This document shows positions 31,111 through 42,805 of a stretch of 64,000 nucleotides of DNA, in pieces. Position numbers and translations under genes: made by a program. Position 1 is the first letter of the stretch. Every line of letters starts with the position of its first letter. The notes under the pieces were generated by a model, which worked only from the letters and a program-made list of their open reading frames with translations, did not search any database and was not told where the DNA came from. This DNA is from Eretmocerus hayati (Eukaryota > Arthropoda > Insecta > Hymenoptera > Aphelinidae), in contig CM056744.1 of NCBI GenBank assembly GCA_029851415.1, positions 59,359,797 through 59,423,796 on the forward strand. Direction: 5' to 3'.

Positions 31111-32165
31111 TGTGGCGTCCCAGACGACGCAACAGTTGAAATAATATTTCTCAACGTGGAGAAATATTATTTCGACTTGATCAGCAGAGAACGTATAAGC
31201 AGGTCAGTAAATCAGCAGAATCAAAGCATTAGCCAATAACTGGATGTTACACATGTTACATGTAACATGTGTAACAGACCATGAGAAATTCAACAAAGAG
31301 CTCTGCCAGCATTGTAACACATGTGTTACAATCGAAAGTAGAACACTTTCAAAATCATTTTTTCAGCCGAATCATCAAAATTAACTTGTGTCCGCACGTA
31401 TAAATTGGAACAACAACATTCATTCTTCGATTTAGTCTGTGACAAAGCTCTGCCCGGTAGTGGGCTACGTACGTCTCAAAATTCACTCAACCACTCACCT
31501 AAGTGCGCGTAGAGAACGCACGAAAAAGTCAAGTTAAAAGTGCGGACACGTAAGCTTGATCTGATCCCGTCGAAAAGTAGGCCGACGTTATCCGCCTCAG
31601 CTGTAAAGGGCCAGCTCCGAATCTGCTCTCACCTGCTTATCAGTTCCTGCCTCGAAGAATATCATCTCTCGAGTAGTTCTGTAAGTTCGTCTAATTTTAA
31701 GTCACGCAAATTGTATTTAGATATTAAGGTCCTATATTTTGTTCAAGACATTATAATTTGGTTTAAATAAATCCAAAACTCATTTGCTAATTATACGCTA
31801 TTATTTTCTGAAGATTTTACAATCGAATATTTCATCCATATTGAAACTATTAAAGTCAAATTGATCATTTCTAAAAATCCAAATTCAATCAATTATTACT
31901 TCTGAAATCTACATTCCAAATTCCTAGAATCACTTCAATCATTTCTTCAAAACTACAATTCATTTGATCCAATTTTGATGAACAAATATCTCTCAATCTC
32001 AAATATTCATACGCAACCAGAGACCAGCAATATATATATCCAGTCGAAAGCCTCAACACGATAGCAGAAAATGGGTAAGTGCAACTGGGCAGTCCGCCCG
32101 TGAGCTGTTCACACGAACTCAAATAATTTATTTGTTACCCCGAGCCCTCCGCTCGGGTCATAACA
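31111..32165 (+). repeat. Gypsy 5' LTR
   Basis: It is 1055 bp, starts TGTGGCGTCC and ends CATAACA. It contains a perfect 30-bp palindrome (31246-31275) and a perfect 22-bp palindrome (31311-31332), both built from GTTAC/GTAAC units. The sequence after it, TTTTGGCATCCC, includes the TGG expected at a primer-binding site; the tRNA is not assigned. Confidence 0.9.
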
Positions 32166-32356
32166 TTTTGGCATCCCTTGTGGGGAACAGTTATAGTTGC
32201 ACTTGGTTATTCCTGTTCATCAGCTTGACCACTTTCTTTCGGGCAATCTAGGTGTCGAGATCGCATTTTTTCGCGCCAGTCTGACCGTTACTCTTTAGAC
32301 ACCACTATTCCATCCATATTTCAAAGGCCACACCAACTCAACTTCAGTATCTTATC

Positions 32357-33748
32357 ATGGACGACCTAAATGAATCTATTCGCCAACTCAATCTCATAAA
32401 CGACCCCAAAGCTCGAGAAGAAGCTTTAAGGAATTTTATTACATTAAGAGGTATAGACAATCAAGAACATTTAAAACTCACATGTGATTCCCTATTAGAC
32501 ACCTCGCAATCCGGTATTGTACGCGCTGCTCTTGAAAATATAAGAGATTATGACGGGACTACACCTTTAGGGGATTTCATACAAGACGTCAAAAACTTTC
32601 AAGACACTATACCAGTTTCTAAGAAAAAAGACTTTTAACGAGGACTACTGACTAAAATTCGGGGAGATGCTCGGAAATGCCTAAGAGACGAAGACATTCA
32701 AACTTTTGACCGACTGGAAGAAATCCTGAAACTAAATTTCTCCCCTAGGAGACCGTACGACTATTATGTAAATGAAATTATGAATATCAGAATGAAGAAA
32801 AATGAAAGCGCGCGACAATTTCATAATCGAATAAAAAGGTTCATAAGGGGAGCAATAGCGACCTTGAAAAGTACCGTGGACGGAATCGGTGATGACGTAG
32901 ACTACAGACCCCAGCTAGAAGTATTAGGGTTGAACGCATTCATTCGAGGTATACCAGATAGCATGAGAAGCGGCATTATTTTTTCATCTCCTAAGACTAT
33001 GGCTCAAGCTCTTGAATCCGCGGAAAAAGCAGAAAGTTTTGCAATAAGCCTCAATATCAGTAACACGGACTTACAATACACAACTAGCCAGAACCCAGAC
33101 GAAGTAAGCCGACCTCAAAACCTCGACAATAACAGAAGTAGACCAAAACAGGTTACATTTTTAGACCGGAATGATCCGAGAATGTATGATCGGAACAGTG
33201 TAACGCACCATTACGACAAAAACGACGTTGCTAGCCCTCCCCCTTTGAGGTATGATCAGGACGGAAGAATAATAGCACATCCCAACCTGAGGTATTCCGC
33301 TAAATCACCAGAAAGAAGATCTGATACAAATGGTGGACCAAATTCTCCTTCTCCTCGACCCAACTCTCCTTATCAACGTCCTACTTCGCCGTACAATCGC
33401 TCTACCTCCCCTTATCGGCCCCGATCTCCGTACCAAAGTTACCCACCTGTCCAATACCCTCCTTATCCTCCACAAGGGTATTATCCATTCTATCCACATC
33501 CTTATCAACCACCAATGTATCCCAGTTATTTCCCGCCTTTCCCATATCAAATGGACTCGGACACACGAAACAGGAATTGGCCTGGGTATAACGCTCCAAA
33601 TCAGCCTCCTCGTCCAAACCCTACTGAAACCCAGCATTTAAACTCCCAGCCTGCCCGCAGTCAAGAGATGACCGCGGGCAAGCCTGTGCAATCCCAAATA
33701 AAAATCATGAATGTAGGAGATTACACACAGCCAAGAGTCCAGGAATAG
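32357..33748 (+). pseudogene. gag: Gag, one nonsense change
   Basis: The frame is 463 residues with TAA at 32636-32638. The downstream partial copy reads Leu (TTA) at the same place, so this is a point lesion. The N-terminal part is helical (capsid-like: RQFHNRIKRFIRGA, LGLNAFIRGIPDSMR). The C-terminal third is Pro/Tyr/Ser-rich (SPYNRSTSPYRPRSPYQSY). No CCHC zinc knuckle is present, as in errantivirus Gag proteins. Pol begins in the -1 frame just after the Gag stop and its open frame extends a little upstream, compatible with -1 frameshifting. Confidence 0.85.
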
Positions 33749-33753
33749 GCCCT

Positions 33754-36700
33754 ATGGTCCAGATTGATCATGATATCTTGAAATCCCAAACAGGGCTTGT
33801 GTACCTTGACACAGGAGCCGACATTTGCACAATCAGATTAACATCTTTGAAACGCGAAGTGAAAATGGACGTATCCCACATCATTAGGGTAACCGGAGTT
33901 TCCGCCGATCCAATTTTTACATTAGGAGTCGTTAAAACTTGCATATTTGGTAAAGGAATCCGGCTACACGTCCTTCCTCCCGAATGTGTCGTGAAATACG
34001 ATATAATTTTGGGGTCCAACTATTTTCGAAATTATGGAGCTTGGATATTGTTTGACAAAAATTTTGTTTCCCTGGAAGGGAACCGAGACAGCCCTATTCC
34101 TTTCCTGCCCCCTAAACCCAACCTTGACTCCACTGACGATGAGAACGAAACCGATAATGATGAGGAAATTTTCTTTTATCCCATGACGGACGCCATCATT
34201 TTACCTGGGAAACCTTCACGGGATTTCCCCACTGAACCTTCACCAGGGCTCACCAACCCTTCCGTGCACTATAGTCCGTCTGACTGTGCGTTTCATCCAC
34301 TAACACCTGCAACACCGGTAACACCTGTAACACCGGTAACACCCGTAACACCGGTAACACCCGTAACACCGGTAACTCCTGTAACACCTGTAACAACAGA
34401 ATCTTTCTCTGACTCCTGGACAGAAATGCCTTATTACGGAATAGGCATCGAGACGGATCCAATTTTCACGCAAGATATTTATAAATTCATCATTCCCGCT
34501 AATTCAAAAGCACCAGTAAGAATAGTACCCACAAAACCAACGCCGGACGGTGATCATTATTTACCCAGAGTCAACACAAAGAAGGGTATATATTTAGGTG
34601 AAGCGGCGGTGAAAGTCCAGAATGGTGTCGCTTATGCCCTGGCTACTAACACATTAGATCGAGATATTACAATCAAAGTGCCACCCCAAGAATTAGATAC
34701 CTATGATTTAGAAGATCCTGAAGATTATTTCGATTCTGAACCCGAAACAACAATACCAACGAAAAGTTTATCAAGGAAGGAACGTGTTAAAATCATAACA
34801 AAAATGTTATTACGTTCTCACCATTGTGTCCACGGAAGAAAAAATTTGAAAAGAATTGTCCGGAGATTCCCTTACTTGTTTATGTTACCCGGCGACTCAC
34901 CACCCCGGACCCGATTCCGTCATCAAATTCCCACTACTGATAATAGACCAACTGCTTCCAAGCAGTATAGGTATCCACCAGCCCTTCACCAGGAGGTCCG
35001 GGAACAAGTCACAAAATTACTTCAGGACGAATCCATTCAACCATCAAATAGTCCGTGGGTAAGCCCTCTTTGGATTGTTCCGAAAAAACCGGGTCCCGAT
35101 GGAAAGAAACGCTACCGATTAGTAATTGACTATCGAAAACTGAACGAAAAAACCATTCCTGACGCGTACCCGTTGCCAAACATCCAAGAAATTTTAGAAT
35201 TAATTGGGAAAGCAAAATATTTCACGGTCTGCGACCTCGTTAATGGATTTCATCAAATTTTGGTTGACCCTGAAGATCGCCCTAAGACAGCCTTCAGAAC
35301 GCCGTACGGATTATTTGAATGGGTAGTTATGCCCTTTGGCCTTTGTAACGCTCCAGCTTCCTTTCAAAGGGCTATCGATAGTATAATGTCTGGGTTGGAA
35401 GGTATTGAAATTTTCATTTATATGGATGACATCCTGATTTTCTCAGAAAAAATGAAATCTCATATGGACAAAATTACAGAAGTGTTCAAACGGCTGTCGG
35501 AGGCCGGCATGAAACTTCACCCGGAGAAGTGCGAGTTTTTAACCTCGGAGGTAAAATATCTCGGCCACGTGATTAACAGACACGGAGTACACCCAGACCC
35601 TGCAAAATTAGATGCCGTGAGAAATTTCCCTACACCCAAAACTCCTCGAGATATAAAATCTTTCTTAGGGCTAGCCAACATGTCTGCAGGCCAGGGGGAT
35701 CTCGATGGCAGCACTATCGCCAAACGTTTGAGACAAAGGAAACTACGCGTGGACTCGCAAGCCCCGTCTGCTATTCCTCCCGCGATCACTCCTTCCACTA
35801 TCGATAAAAGCCCTTCAGAAACCTCCAGTAGTGACGCGACAGAATCCGAGACCGAACATGAAGAACCTCCTATTCCTTCCAAAAACAGGTCCTTCCTGCC
35901 CGAGCTGATAAGCCAAGACAAAGATCTCCTATCCTCATCTTCCACTGATACTATTTCCACCAATGATGACCCTGAGACCACTGCAACAGATGCAGTTCCA
36001 GCCTCCGTGACCTCGAAATCCTCAGAACCTAAAACTCCCCAGCCATCTATTTCCAAAATCCTTGATAATAAAACTTCTGCACATCATATAATAAATGACC
36101 CTGACTCCTCTCCTTCATCCTCTGACGATGAGTTCAAACCCGACGCTCAATCAACTAAAAGATGGTCCAAGGACTTACAACGGACTTCATCCGAACCAGG
36201 TACGTTCTGGTGGGATGACGAAAGAGAAGACAAAGATCCTACTCACCTGACTTTTTCCGACCTACAGCTAGATCTTTCACCTACGGGCTCCACCTCGTCG
36301 TTACCAGCTCATCTAGGGAACGAACCTGTACCTAATGATATAGTAGAACAGTGGGTAGCAGAGTCGTTTATTCCTCCAGAAACTACTCCAATACCTGAAG
36401 CTATGAGGACGAAAATGTCACCTTCCAGAAAATCTTTTGCCAGATCCACCCCCCTTCCACTTTCCGGAAGTAAAAGAAACAGATTACCGAGTTTCTGGAA
36501 AACCTTGAGCACCATACCCCAGGAAAACAGTGACCCTGAGACTGATTCGTGCCCCTCACTAACAACACGTCACTCACCGATTTCAAAAGATAGGGAACTA
36601 ACTGCAAAAGATTTTTCTCCTAGACCTACCCAGAATCAACCTATTACCCCTGTCCCCTCACCTCAATCACCCGTGAAGGACACCAATACTCCTGTACCCT

Positions 36701-38262
36701 CAACCATACCCAATAAAAGTAAAGAAAACCATTATGAAATGGGATCCACTATACAACCTGACTTAGACTACAAAGAGCCCGTGACATTGAACACATTGTC
36801 GACCAGAGAATGCATCACTTACATTAAAGACAACATTGTACATTTTATATCAGCTGATTGTGAAATAACCTCCTCAAATAACAAATTGCTCCGAGATATT
36901 GGAGCAATCGATCCAGAAAAATTGAAATCGCAAAATTTAGAAGTAGGGGATGTAATTGTTAATAACAGTCGCAACCGATTGATTTATAGTTTGGTCATCT
37001 CAGAAAGCAGTAGTAGCTCGATAACTCCGTCTAGTTTGAAAACGTGTTTACATAATCTTTCTAAGTTGGTACAAAAATCGGATATCCACTCTTTTCGAGT
37101 CGGGAGGGTAGGAGAGTTAACTGACAAACTGCCAAAATCAGTAGTAAAAGATGCCTTTGAAAAAGAGTTTAGAGAATTTCCACTGACCATAACCTTCTGT
37201 TATGGGAGCTGCATTATTCCCCCAATTGAAAAAATAAATTCTATAATAGAAGACTTCCACTCGAGTTTATTTGGTGGACATCGCGGGTCTGGAAAATCCT
37301 ACCGGAGGATTCGAGAAAGATATTTTTGGAAGGGAATGAAGCGGGACGTTGAAGAGTTCATAAGCAAGTGCTCTGTTTGCCAGGAACAAAAACTGATAGG
37401 AATCCGGACCAAAGTCCCCATGATCATATCTGACACGCCTTTAGAAGTCTTCTCGAAAGTAGCCATTGACACGGTGGGGCCGTTACCCCTTACTCCTTCA
37501 AATAACAAACACATTTTGACTATGCAATGTCAACTTTCTAAATTTTGCCTAGCAGTCCCTTTGCCTGACATTCGAGCTATCACCATCGCTGATGCTATAG
37601 CCCGTCATCTCATAGCTAATTTTGGAGTCCCCCGAGTAATCTTAAGTGATAGAGGTACCAGCTTCAAAAATCGGTTACTTGAAGAACTTGCAAAGATTTT
37701 TGGCATTAAACTCATAACAACCACTAGTTATCACCCTCAAGGTAACGCCTCACTGGAACGCAGTCACGCTATGCTTGGTAGCTACATACGTACAAAAGCA
37801 ACTAAGAAATTAGATTGGGATACTATAGTGCCGTTCGCGATGTTTGAATATAACACCTCGGTTCACAGTTCCACTGGTTTCAGCCCCTTCGAAATTATCT
37901 ATGGGCGTAAGGCTCGTACCATAGACAAATACCCCGACGAATTTGAACTAGAAACATACAACTCTTATTTATGTAATCTCATGAAAACCCTTGCCGAAAT
38001 AAAGAGAGTTGCTCGAGACAATTTGAAAGGTTCGAAAGAGAAAACCAAGATTCAATACGATAAAAAGACGAAATCGAAAGACCTGCGAGTAGGAATGGAA
38101 GTTTATGTTTTATTAGAACCTAGGAAAGGCAAATTAGACAAATTTTTCAATGGGAAATTCAAAGTCGTAGAAGTTCATCGAAACAACAACGTATTGTTAG
38201 AATCAGCTACAGGAAAAAGGTTTTTGAAACACGTAGATAAAGTAAAGCGAGCATTTTGCTAA
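33754..38262 (+). CDS. pol: Pol: protease, reverse transcriptase, macrodomain-like, integrase
   Basis: An uninterrupted 1502-residue frame. Protease motif [10 protein letters not shown] is at residue ~20. A TPV repeat follows (about 34300-34395). RT carries [30 protein letters not shown] and YMDD (~residue 555) and ends at SFLGLA (~643). No connection or RNase H region is visible. Residues ~645-1010 are Ser/Thr/Pro-rich, starting [20 protein letters not shown]. Residues ~1015-1150 resemble an OARD1/TARG1-type macrodomain ([43 protein letters not shown]). Integrase has HHCC (~1165-1205) and DDE positions in [16 protein letters not shown] and the HPQGNASLE block. Lack of RNase H could be an in-frame deletion in this copy. 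Confidence 0.88.
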   Translation: MVQIDHDILKSQTGLVYLDTGADICTIRLTSLKREVKMDVSHIIRVTGVSADPIFTLGVVKTCIFGKGIRLHVLPPECVVKYDIILGSNYFRNYGAWILFDKNFVSLEGNRDSPIPFLPPKPNLDSTDDENETDNDEEIFFYPMTDAIILPGKPSRDFPTEPSPGLTNPSVHYSPSDCAFHPLTPATPVTPVTPVTPVTPVTPVTPVTPVTPVTTESFSDSWTEMPYYGIGIETDPIFTQDIYKFIIPANSKAPVRIVPTKPTPDGDHYLPRVNTKKGIYLGEAAVKVQNGVAYALATNTLDRDITIKVPPQELDTYDLEDPEDYFDSEPETTIPTKSLSRKERVKIITKMLLRSHHCVHGRKNLKRIVRRFPYLFMLPGDSPPRTRFRHQIPTTDNRPTASKQYRYPPALHQEVREQVTKLLQDESIQPSNSPWVSPLWIVPKKPGPDGKKRYRLVIDYRKLNEKTIPDAYPLPNIQEILELIGKAKYFTVCDLVNGFHQILVDPEDRPKTAFRTPYGLFEWVVMPFGLCNAPASFQRAIDSIMSGLEGIEIFIYMDDILIFSEKMKSHMDKITEVFKRLSEAGMKLHPEKCEFLTSEVKYLGHVINRHGVHPDPAKLDAVRNFPTPKTPRDIKSFLGLANMSAGQGDLDGSTIAKRLRQRKLRVDSQAPSAIPPAITPSTIDKSPSETSSSDATESETEHEEPPIPSKNRSFLPELISQDKDLLSSSSTDTISTNDDPETTATDAVPASVTSKSSEPKTPQPSISKILDNKTSAHHIINDPDSSPSSSDDEFKPDAQSTKRWSKDLQRTSSEPGTFWWDDEREDKDPTHLTFSDLQLDLSPTGSTSSLPAHLGNEPVPNDIVEQWVAESFIPPETTPIPEAMRTKMSPSRKSFARSTPLPLSGSKRNRLPSFWKTLSTIPQENSDPETDSCPSLTTRHSPISKDRELTAKDFSPRPTQNQPITPVPSPQSPVKDTNTPVPSTIPNKSKENHYEMGSTIQPDLDYKEPVTLNTLSTRECITYIKDNIVHFISADCEITSSNNKLLRDIGAIDPEKLKSQNLEVGDVIVNNSRNRLIYSLVISESSSSSITPSSLKTCLHNLSKLVQKSDIHSFRVGRVGELTDKLPKSVVKDAFEKEFREFPLTITFCYGSCIIPPIEKINSIIEDFHSSLFGGHRGSGKSYRRIRERYFWKGMKRDVEEFISKCSVCQEQKLIGIRTKVPMIISDTPLEVFSKVAIDTVGPLPLTPSNNKHILTMQCQLSKFCLAVPLPDIRAITIADAIARHLIANFGVPRVILSDRGTSFKNRLLEELAKIFGIKLITTTSYHPQGNASLERSHAMLGSYIRTKATKKLDWDTIVPFAMFEYNTSVHSSTGFSPFEIIYGRKARTIDKYPDEFELETYNSYLCNLMKTLAEIKRVARDNLKGSKEKTKIQYDKKTKSKDLRVGMEVYVLLEPRKGKLDKFFNGKFKVVEVHRNNNVLLESATGKRFLKHVDKVKRAFC

Positions 38263-38299
38263 CGAGAATATATGTATCTTGGTTGTTACAGGTGCAACT

Positions 38300-40342
38300 A
38301 TGACATCCTGCAACACGTTATTCTGGATTCTTTCATGGATCACCACTTACCCTGTGTATATTTTGGGTGTCATAAACACGACGCATATGATTAGGCCTAT
38401 CGTTACAAATCCTGGTTTTTATTATGAGTACGTCGGTGGAGGTAAAATAATAAGGTCCGAATGGAAAATTCCAATAACCATAGACTGTAGTAATATGATA
38501 GAGAAAAATGATTGGAAAGAGAGACAATTACTTTCCATGAGACAGAGGTGCTCGAACAAATTTCCCGACTGCGACCAATTGATTCCACGATCTAAACTGG
38601 ACGCCATGATGCACTCATTTGAAATGTTACAGAAAGACCTGACAGATTTTTTCTCTTTACCATCCGTGTCCCCTCCTAATACCTTGAACGGTCATAATGT
38701 AAGAAGAAGGGGAGCTCCATTAGAATTAGTTGGTTGGATTAATAGAAAGTTATTTGGAACTATGGACGCTGATGACCGAGAGCTTTTAACAAAGCAAGTG
38801 AACGATCTTTACGACCGAAATCAGAATATATCCTTGTTAGCTTCTGAACGGACCCATATTCTCAGATCAGAACTTGATAACATACATAAATTCATGAATT
38901 TCCAAAATCATCAAGTTGAAAAATTATACATAATGTTGTCCAAAAATTTGGCTTCCTCCTCGAACGCAATTGACACTGTGACATTGCGAGAGAATATAGA
39001 AATATGGGCCACAGAATTCGAAATGGCGTTGCTCCATTCTATCTCGTCATATAAAACCCTAATTAACGCCATTGAAACGACAGCAAGAGGACATTTACAC
39101 CCTCTCTTGCTCAGTCACGACCAACTTCAAAATATATTACATGACGTAAATAATTACAAATTTAGCCATGCGCTCCCATGGGACAAAGAATTGATCACCC
39201 CAGAATACTTATTTTCCATCTCGAAATCTTTTGTATACATACATAATCAGAAATTCATAGTCACCTTAACCTTTCCTCTAGCAGACGTAACAGAATTTTC
39301 ACATTATCGTATCCACAGTCTCCCCATTTTCGCGAAAGATCTTAAGAACCATAACACCTTCATATCAATCCGTCCAAGATTCTCGGACATTTTTGTATCA
39401 AAGAATTTCCGATCTTTTATACTCTTCCATGGGAAAGAAATACAAAATTGCATCAATAGAAATAACACAAACCTGTGCGAAGCCGTAGAACCTATATTCT
39501 CAAGTCATATAGACAATCCATGTGAATTTCAATTTCTACTAAAAACTGCACCAAATAGACCAAATGACTGTGACTATATCTTAAGCTCAGGTGAAAAACC
39601 ATACTTTACTCAACTTCGTTCTACTAAAGAATGGCTATTTTCTACAACAAACATTATCAGAATGAAATTAATCTGCATAGAAGGAACAACAGATGAATTC
39701 TTACTCAATGGTACAGGGATATTATCACTTAATGGTCAATGCACAGCTCACGCCGTTAATTTCACACTTTATGGAATCAATGAGGTAACGCTAGACTTCA
39801 CATTTTCTTACGAATCCGAATTTCATCTTAATATGACTCATTTACTTTCGAAATCAATAATAGATGCAATGGAAGACAAAAACCATGAAATATCAGAAAA
39901 CGTCGAAGATTGGCTATCTGGTGGCAACTCAATCGCTTTGAATGAGATAGAAAAACAATATCGGGAAATAAGCCAACGTAAAAGAATATCAGAAAATTTT
40001 CACAATCATCTAAACGTCTCATTTTTCCTAACGATAAATATTGCGATACTACTCTGTACTGCCCTAAGAAAACTTGAGATTTGCCTGAAATTGAGAAAGA
40101 TTACAGACAATTTCGACGACTCTACAAAAACACATAATTTGGAACTCAAATCATGGGAAAATATTACACCTATAACTAGGCCGCAACAGCCACCACCTGA
40201 ACCACCAAGTGCTAGGAACTGCCGGTCATTGATAACAGTCGCGAACCCGCAAACAAACGCTCGAGGAATCTCATTTATTTACACCCCGACGACCCGTTCA
40301 ACGGATATTGATATCCCCACTCAAGGAATCGATTACCCGTAA
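38300..40342 (+). CDS. env: Env glycoprotein, baculovirus F-like
   Basis: The frame is open from 38279; I choose ATG 38300 (MTSCNTLFWILSWITTYP), giving an N-terminal hydrophobic signal. GTTACAG just upstream could be the splice acceptor of a subgenomic env mRNA. A furin-type site NVRRRGAP at about 38700 is followed by a fusion-peptide-like ELVGWINRKLFG, the arrangement of errantivirus Env and baculovirus F proteins. A single membrane segment SFFLTINIAILLCTAL (~40018-40066) precedes a Pro-rich cytoplasmic tail. NxT/S sites are present. The frame has no stop, so this Env could be made. Confidence 0.87.
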   Translation: MTSCNTLFWILSWITTYPVYILGVINTTHMIRPIVTNPGFYYEYVGGGKIIRSEWKIPITIDCSNMIEKNDWKERQLLSMRQRCSNKFPDCDQLIPRSKLDAMMHSFEMLQKDLTDFFSLPSVSPPNTLNGHNVRRRGAPLELVGWINRKLFGTMDADDRELLTKQVNDLYDRNQNISLLASERTHILRSELDNIHKFMNFQNHQVEKLYIMLSKNLASSSNAIDTVTLRENIEIWATEFEMALLHSISSYKTLINAIETTARGHLHPLLLSHDQLQNILHDVNNYKFSHALPWDKELITPEYLFSISKSFVYIHNQKFIVTLTFPLADVTEFSHYRIHSLPIFAKDLKNHNTFISIRPRFSDIFVSKNFRSFILFHGKEIQNCINRNNTNLCEAVEPIFSSHIDNPCEFQFLLKTAPNRPNDCDYILSSGEKPYFTQLRSTKEWLFSTTNIIRMKLICIEGTTDEFLLNGTGILSLNGQCTAHAVNFTLYGINEVTLDFTFSYESEFHLNMTHLLSKSIIDAMEDKNHEISENVEDWLSGGNSIALNEIEKQYREISQRKRISENFHNHLNVSFFLTINIAILLCTALRKLEICLKLRKITDNFDDSTKTHNLELKSWENITPITRPQQPPPEPPSARNCRSLITVANPQTNARGISFIYTPTTRSTDIDIPTQGIDYP

Positions 40343-40404
40343 CTGAGAAATTATCCTGGGAAACATATTAAGACACACGAGGGGAAGAGACATTCATTTT
40401 CTCA

Positions 40405-40548
40405 AACTGTAACGGGTAACGTGGTGTTACCTGCGCAGCAAACTGTAACAGGTAACATGGTGTTACCTGCGCAGCAAACTGTAACAGGTAACATGGTGTT
40501 ACCTGCACAGCAAACTGTAACAGGTGCATGGTGTTGCCTGCACAGTAA
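40405..40548. repeat. 36-bp tandem repeat after env (4 units)
   Basis: AACTGTAAC starts at 40405, 40441, 40477 and 40513, exact period 36. Each unit holds the inverted pair GGTAAC...GTTACC; the last is degenerate. Confidence 0.92.
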
Positions 40549-40744
40549 GATGTGCGGGGTGGGGGTCTGAGGCGGTAACTTAATGTTACATCGGTAACAT
40601 ACGGTAACAGCCTTAAAATCACAATTTTTTATGAATTAGAACAAATTCAACGGTACTAACCTTAGTGAGAGCCACATTTATTGTCGTTCAGTAAAACATC
40701 CGGTCATATTTTCAAAATAGCCAACGATCAAATAAAACTCCTAA

Positions 40745-41464
40745 CTACAACAGAGAATCTACATATAACATATTATTCACATCGAAGTCTTTGGCCGTAA
40801 GAGCGGGCGAAAACGGTATAAGAAGTCCACTCTCACCACGCGCCACGTCACTCCAAACCTCCGCCGGATGTAGACAACCATCCCTCCCGGGGAACTCAAT
40901 CAGCTCGTGAAAGAATAGTCGCCTGAGCCCAAAAAAGTCAGGATCCTGGGCATTCAAGTCGGAAAAATCTCGGCCCCAAGTAGCCGCTACCAAAACCTCG
41001 TGCCGCCCCATAGCAAACAGCTCGTTCCTCCGACGGTCGGCTCGACGTAAGGCCCTCACAACCCTCCAATTATCGAACTGTAATTCCAAGGAAAAGGAAA
41101 AATCATCATTACAACGACGACTTCACCATTTTCTTTCGTTTTTATCCATCATCTAGCACTTACACAAATGCGCTGGTAAGAACGGCGTGGCAGTCGCCGA
41201 ATATAAGGCAAGGGATTTCTCCCTTGAGCCACGCGACTCCTGTTCATTGATCTGTGCCTCCTTATAGCCGCCCAATCCTCAAACTGAAAAGAGAAAATCG
41301 CAATTTAAAATCACTGATAACACGTTATATTCTGATTTCGAAGTAATCGCACTCACATTCACCCAATGGGCGCGGGCCAATAGTGGGAATCGGTATGCAT
41401 TTTCAGCTTCCATAGTTGTTAAAATTTTTTCTTCTTTCTTCGAGATCGGCACGACAAGGTTCAT
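40745..41464 (-). CDS. Antisense three-exon accessory gene in the Gypsy element
   Basis: Minus-strand exons 41357-41464, 41164-41283 and 40745-41077 join by two consensus GT-AG introns (41284-41356, 41078-41163), all phase 0, to an intact 186-residue frame. Donors are GTGAGT and GTAAGT; acceptors are TTTTCAG and TTACAG. Exons 2 and 3 both begin F(E/D)(D/N)W and continue with Arg-rich helices, suggesting exon duplication. The C-terminal part has WGRDFSDLNAQDPDFFGL and FHELIEFPGRD. I recognise no family. It lies between env and the 3' LTR, opposite in sense to the retroelement. It may be an antisense accessory gene or a captured host gene. Confidence 0.6.
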
Positions 41465-42381
41465 CTTCGCAACCTACACTGGAACTGCGACTGAAGTATA
41501 TTAGACGGACAGTTAATTACTGACACCTAACACATTACTGCAGATATTTGGATGGAATTCGCTGACACCTAAATTTTTGACCGTTGCAATATTTTAACAG
41601 CAATGCAGTTTCGGCTTTCGACAGTACAATTTCGATTTCTTGAAAAAAAAAACGAATAGACATCTCGATACCTGGATTGCAAAAGCTCAAGATAGTTTCC
41701 TCATAATTACGACTCTGATTCTTGAAATATGGTCATAAGTACATGAACGGAAAAAAATTTCTATTATATATATATATGTTTTCTTATTTATGAATTTCAA
41801 TTTTTCTAATAAACTAAAATTGTCAACCATTACAACCATCAAATTCGAAATAATTATCTTGAAAATAATATTAAATCTATGGATCAAATAGCTGTAACAT
41901 ATAGGTACTGTATAGCCACACAAAATGGCATATGTATATATATACCCGATTATCACTATCAAGAACGGACAATATTGAACTGCGCACATAAAAGTATCCA
42001 ATATTTTGCTGATCATATTTACGTTATAAAGAATTGTTATTATTATGATTTACGAGAATAAAACTTCGAGATATTTCTCAAAATAGAAACCATTTTAGCA
42101 ATGTATACACCGCATTTGAAAAATATTATTATTATTAACAATCAGTATCAAACGTTTAACCTCCAGAATTCCACGCGATTAATGAGAATTATTTTAGTTA
42201 TTTTCAAGTTAATAAATATATATGCTCATATAAGGGGAATATACACAAACAATTGAAATTCATATTTTGGAAAAAAGGGAAATTTTCACATGAATATATA
42301 TACCTGTACATTCATACAATGAGAATATACATATATGAATAACACTCTATATATTTGTAAAACCATACCTATTAGGAACGT

Positions 42382-42450
<69 letters not shown>

Positions 42451-42700
42451 TAACACTCTATATATTTATAATACCATATCTATTAAGAACTCTAGTATAT
42501 ATTTGTGAAAACCATATGTATTAGGAACGTTAATATATACATATATATTATTTCGTGTAACAAATATACACAAATCGAACATAATTTATTCACTTCACAC
42601 ACAGAATACATCACTGACATATTTTACACTAGGATAGCCTGTTCAAATTTTTCGCGCCACATTCAATTACCGCAGTTCAACGGGCAACCAAGAGATGGCG
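41465..42700. other. AT-rich spacer of the retroelement
   Basis: No coding frame is convincing. The segment is very AT-rich with many TATATA runs, including the (TA)n tract at 42385-42447, and short near-repeats such as AATAACACTCTATATATTT. Confidence 0.6.
42385..42447. repeat. (TA)n microsatellite
   Basis: About 31 perfect TA dinucleotides. Confidence 0.95.
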
Positions 42701-42805
42701 CCACCATGGCCTTTTGGGAAGAATTTTTGCAGAACACTTACCGACACATTTAGAGGGAATTTATAATGAACATAGCGCTAATGATCCTATCAGTATACAA
42801 ACCTC

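Noticed and set aside
33330..33641. Alternative frames inside the gag tail
   Set aside because: They are shadows of the Pro/Tyr-rich gag tail; both retroelement copies merely preserve them along with gag.
35680..36790. Host gene fused into Pol
   Set aside because: The Ser/Thr/Pro-rich stretch is low-complexity and shows no recognisable host domain; linker or recombination is enough to explain it.
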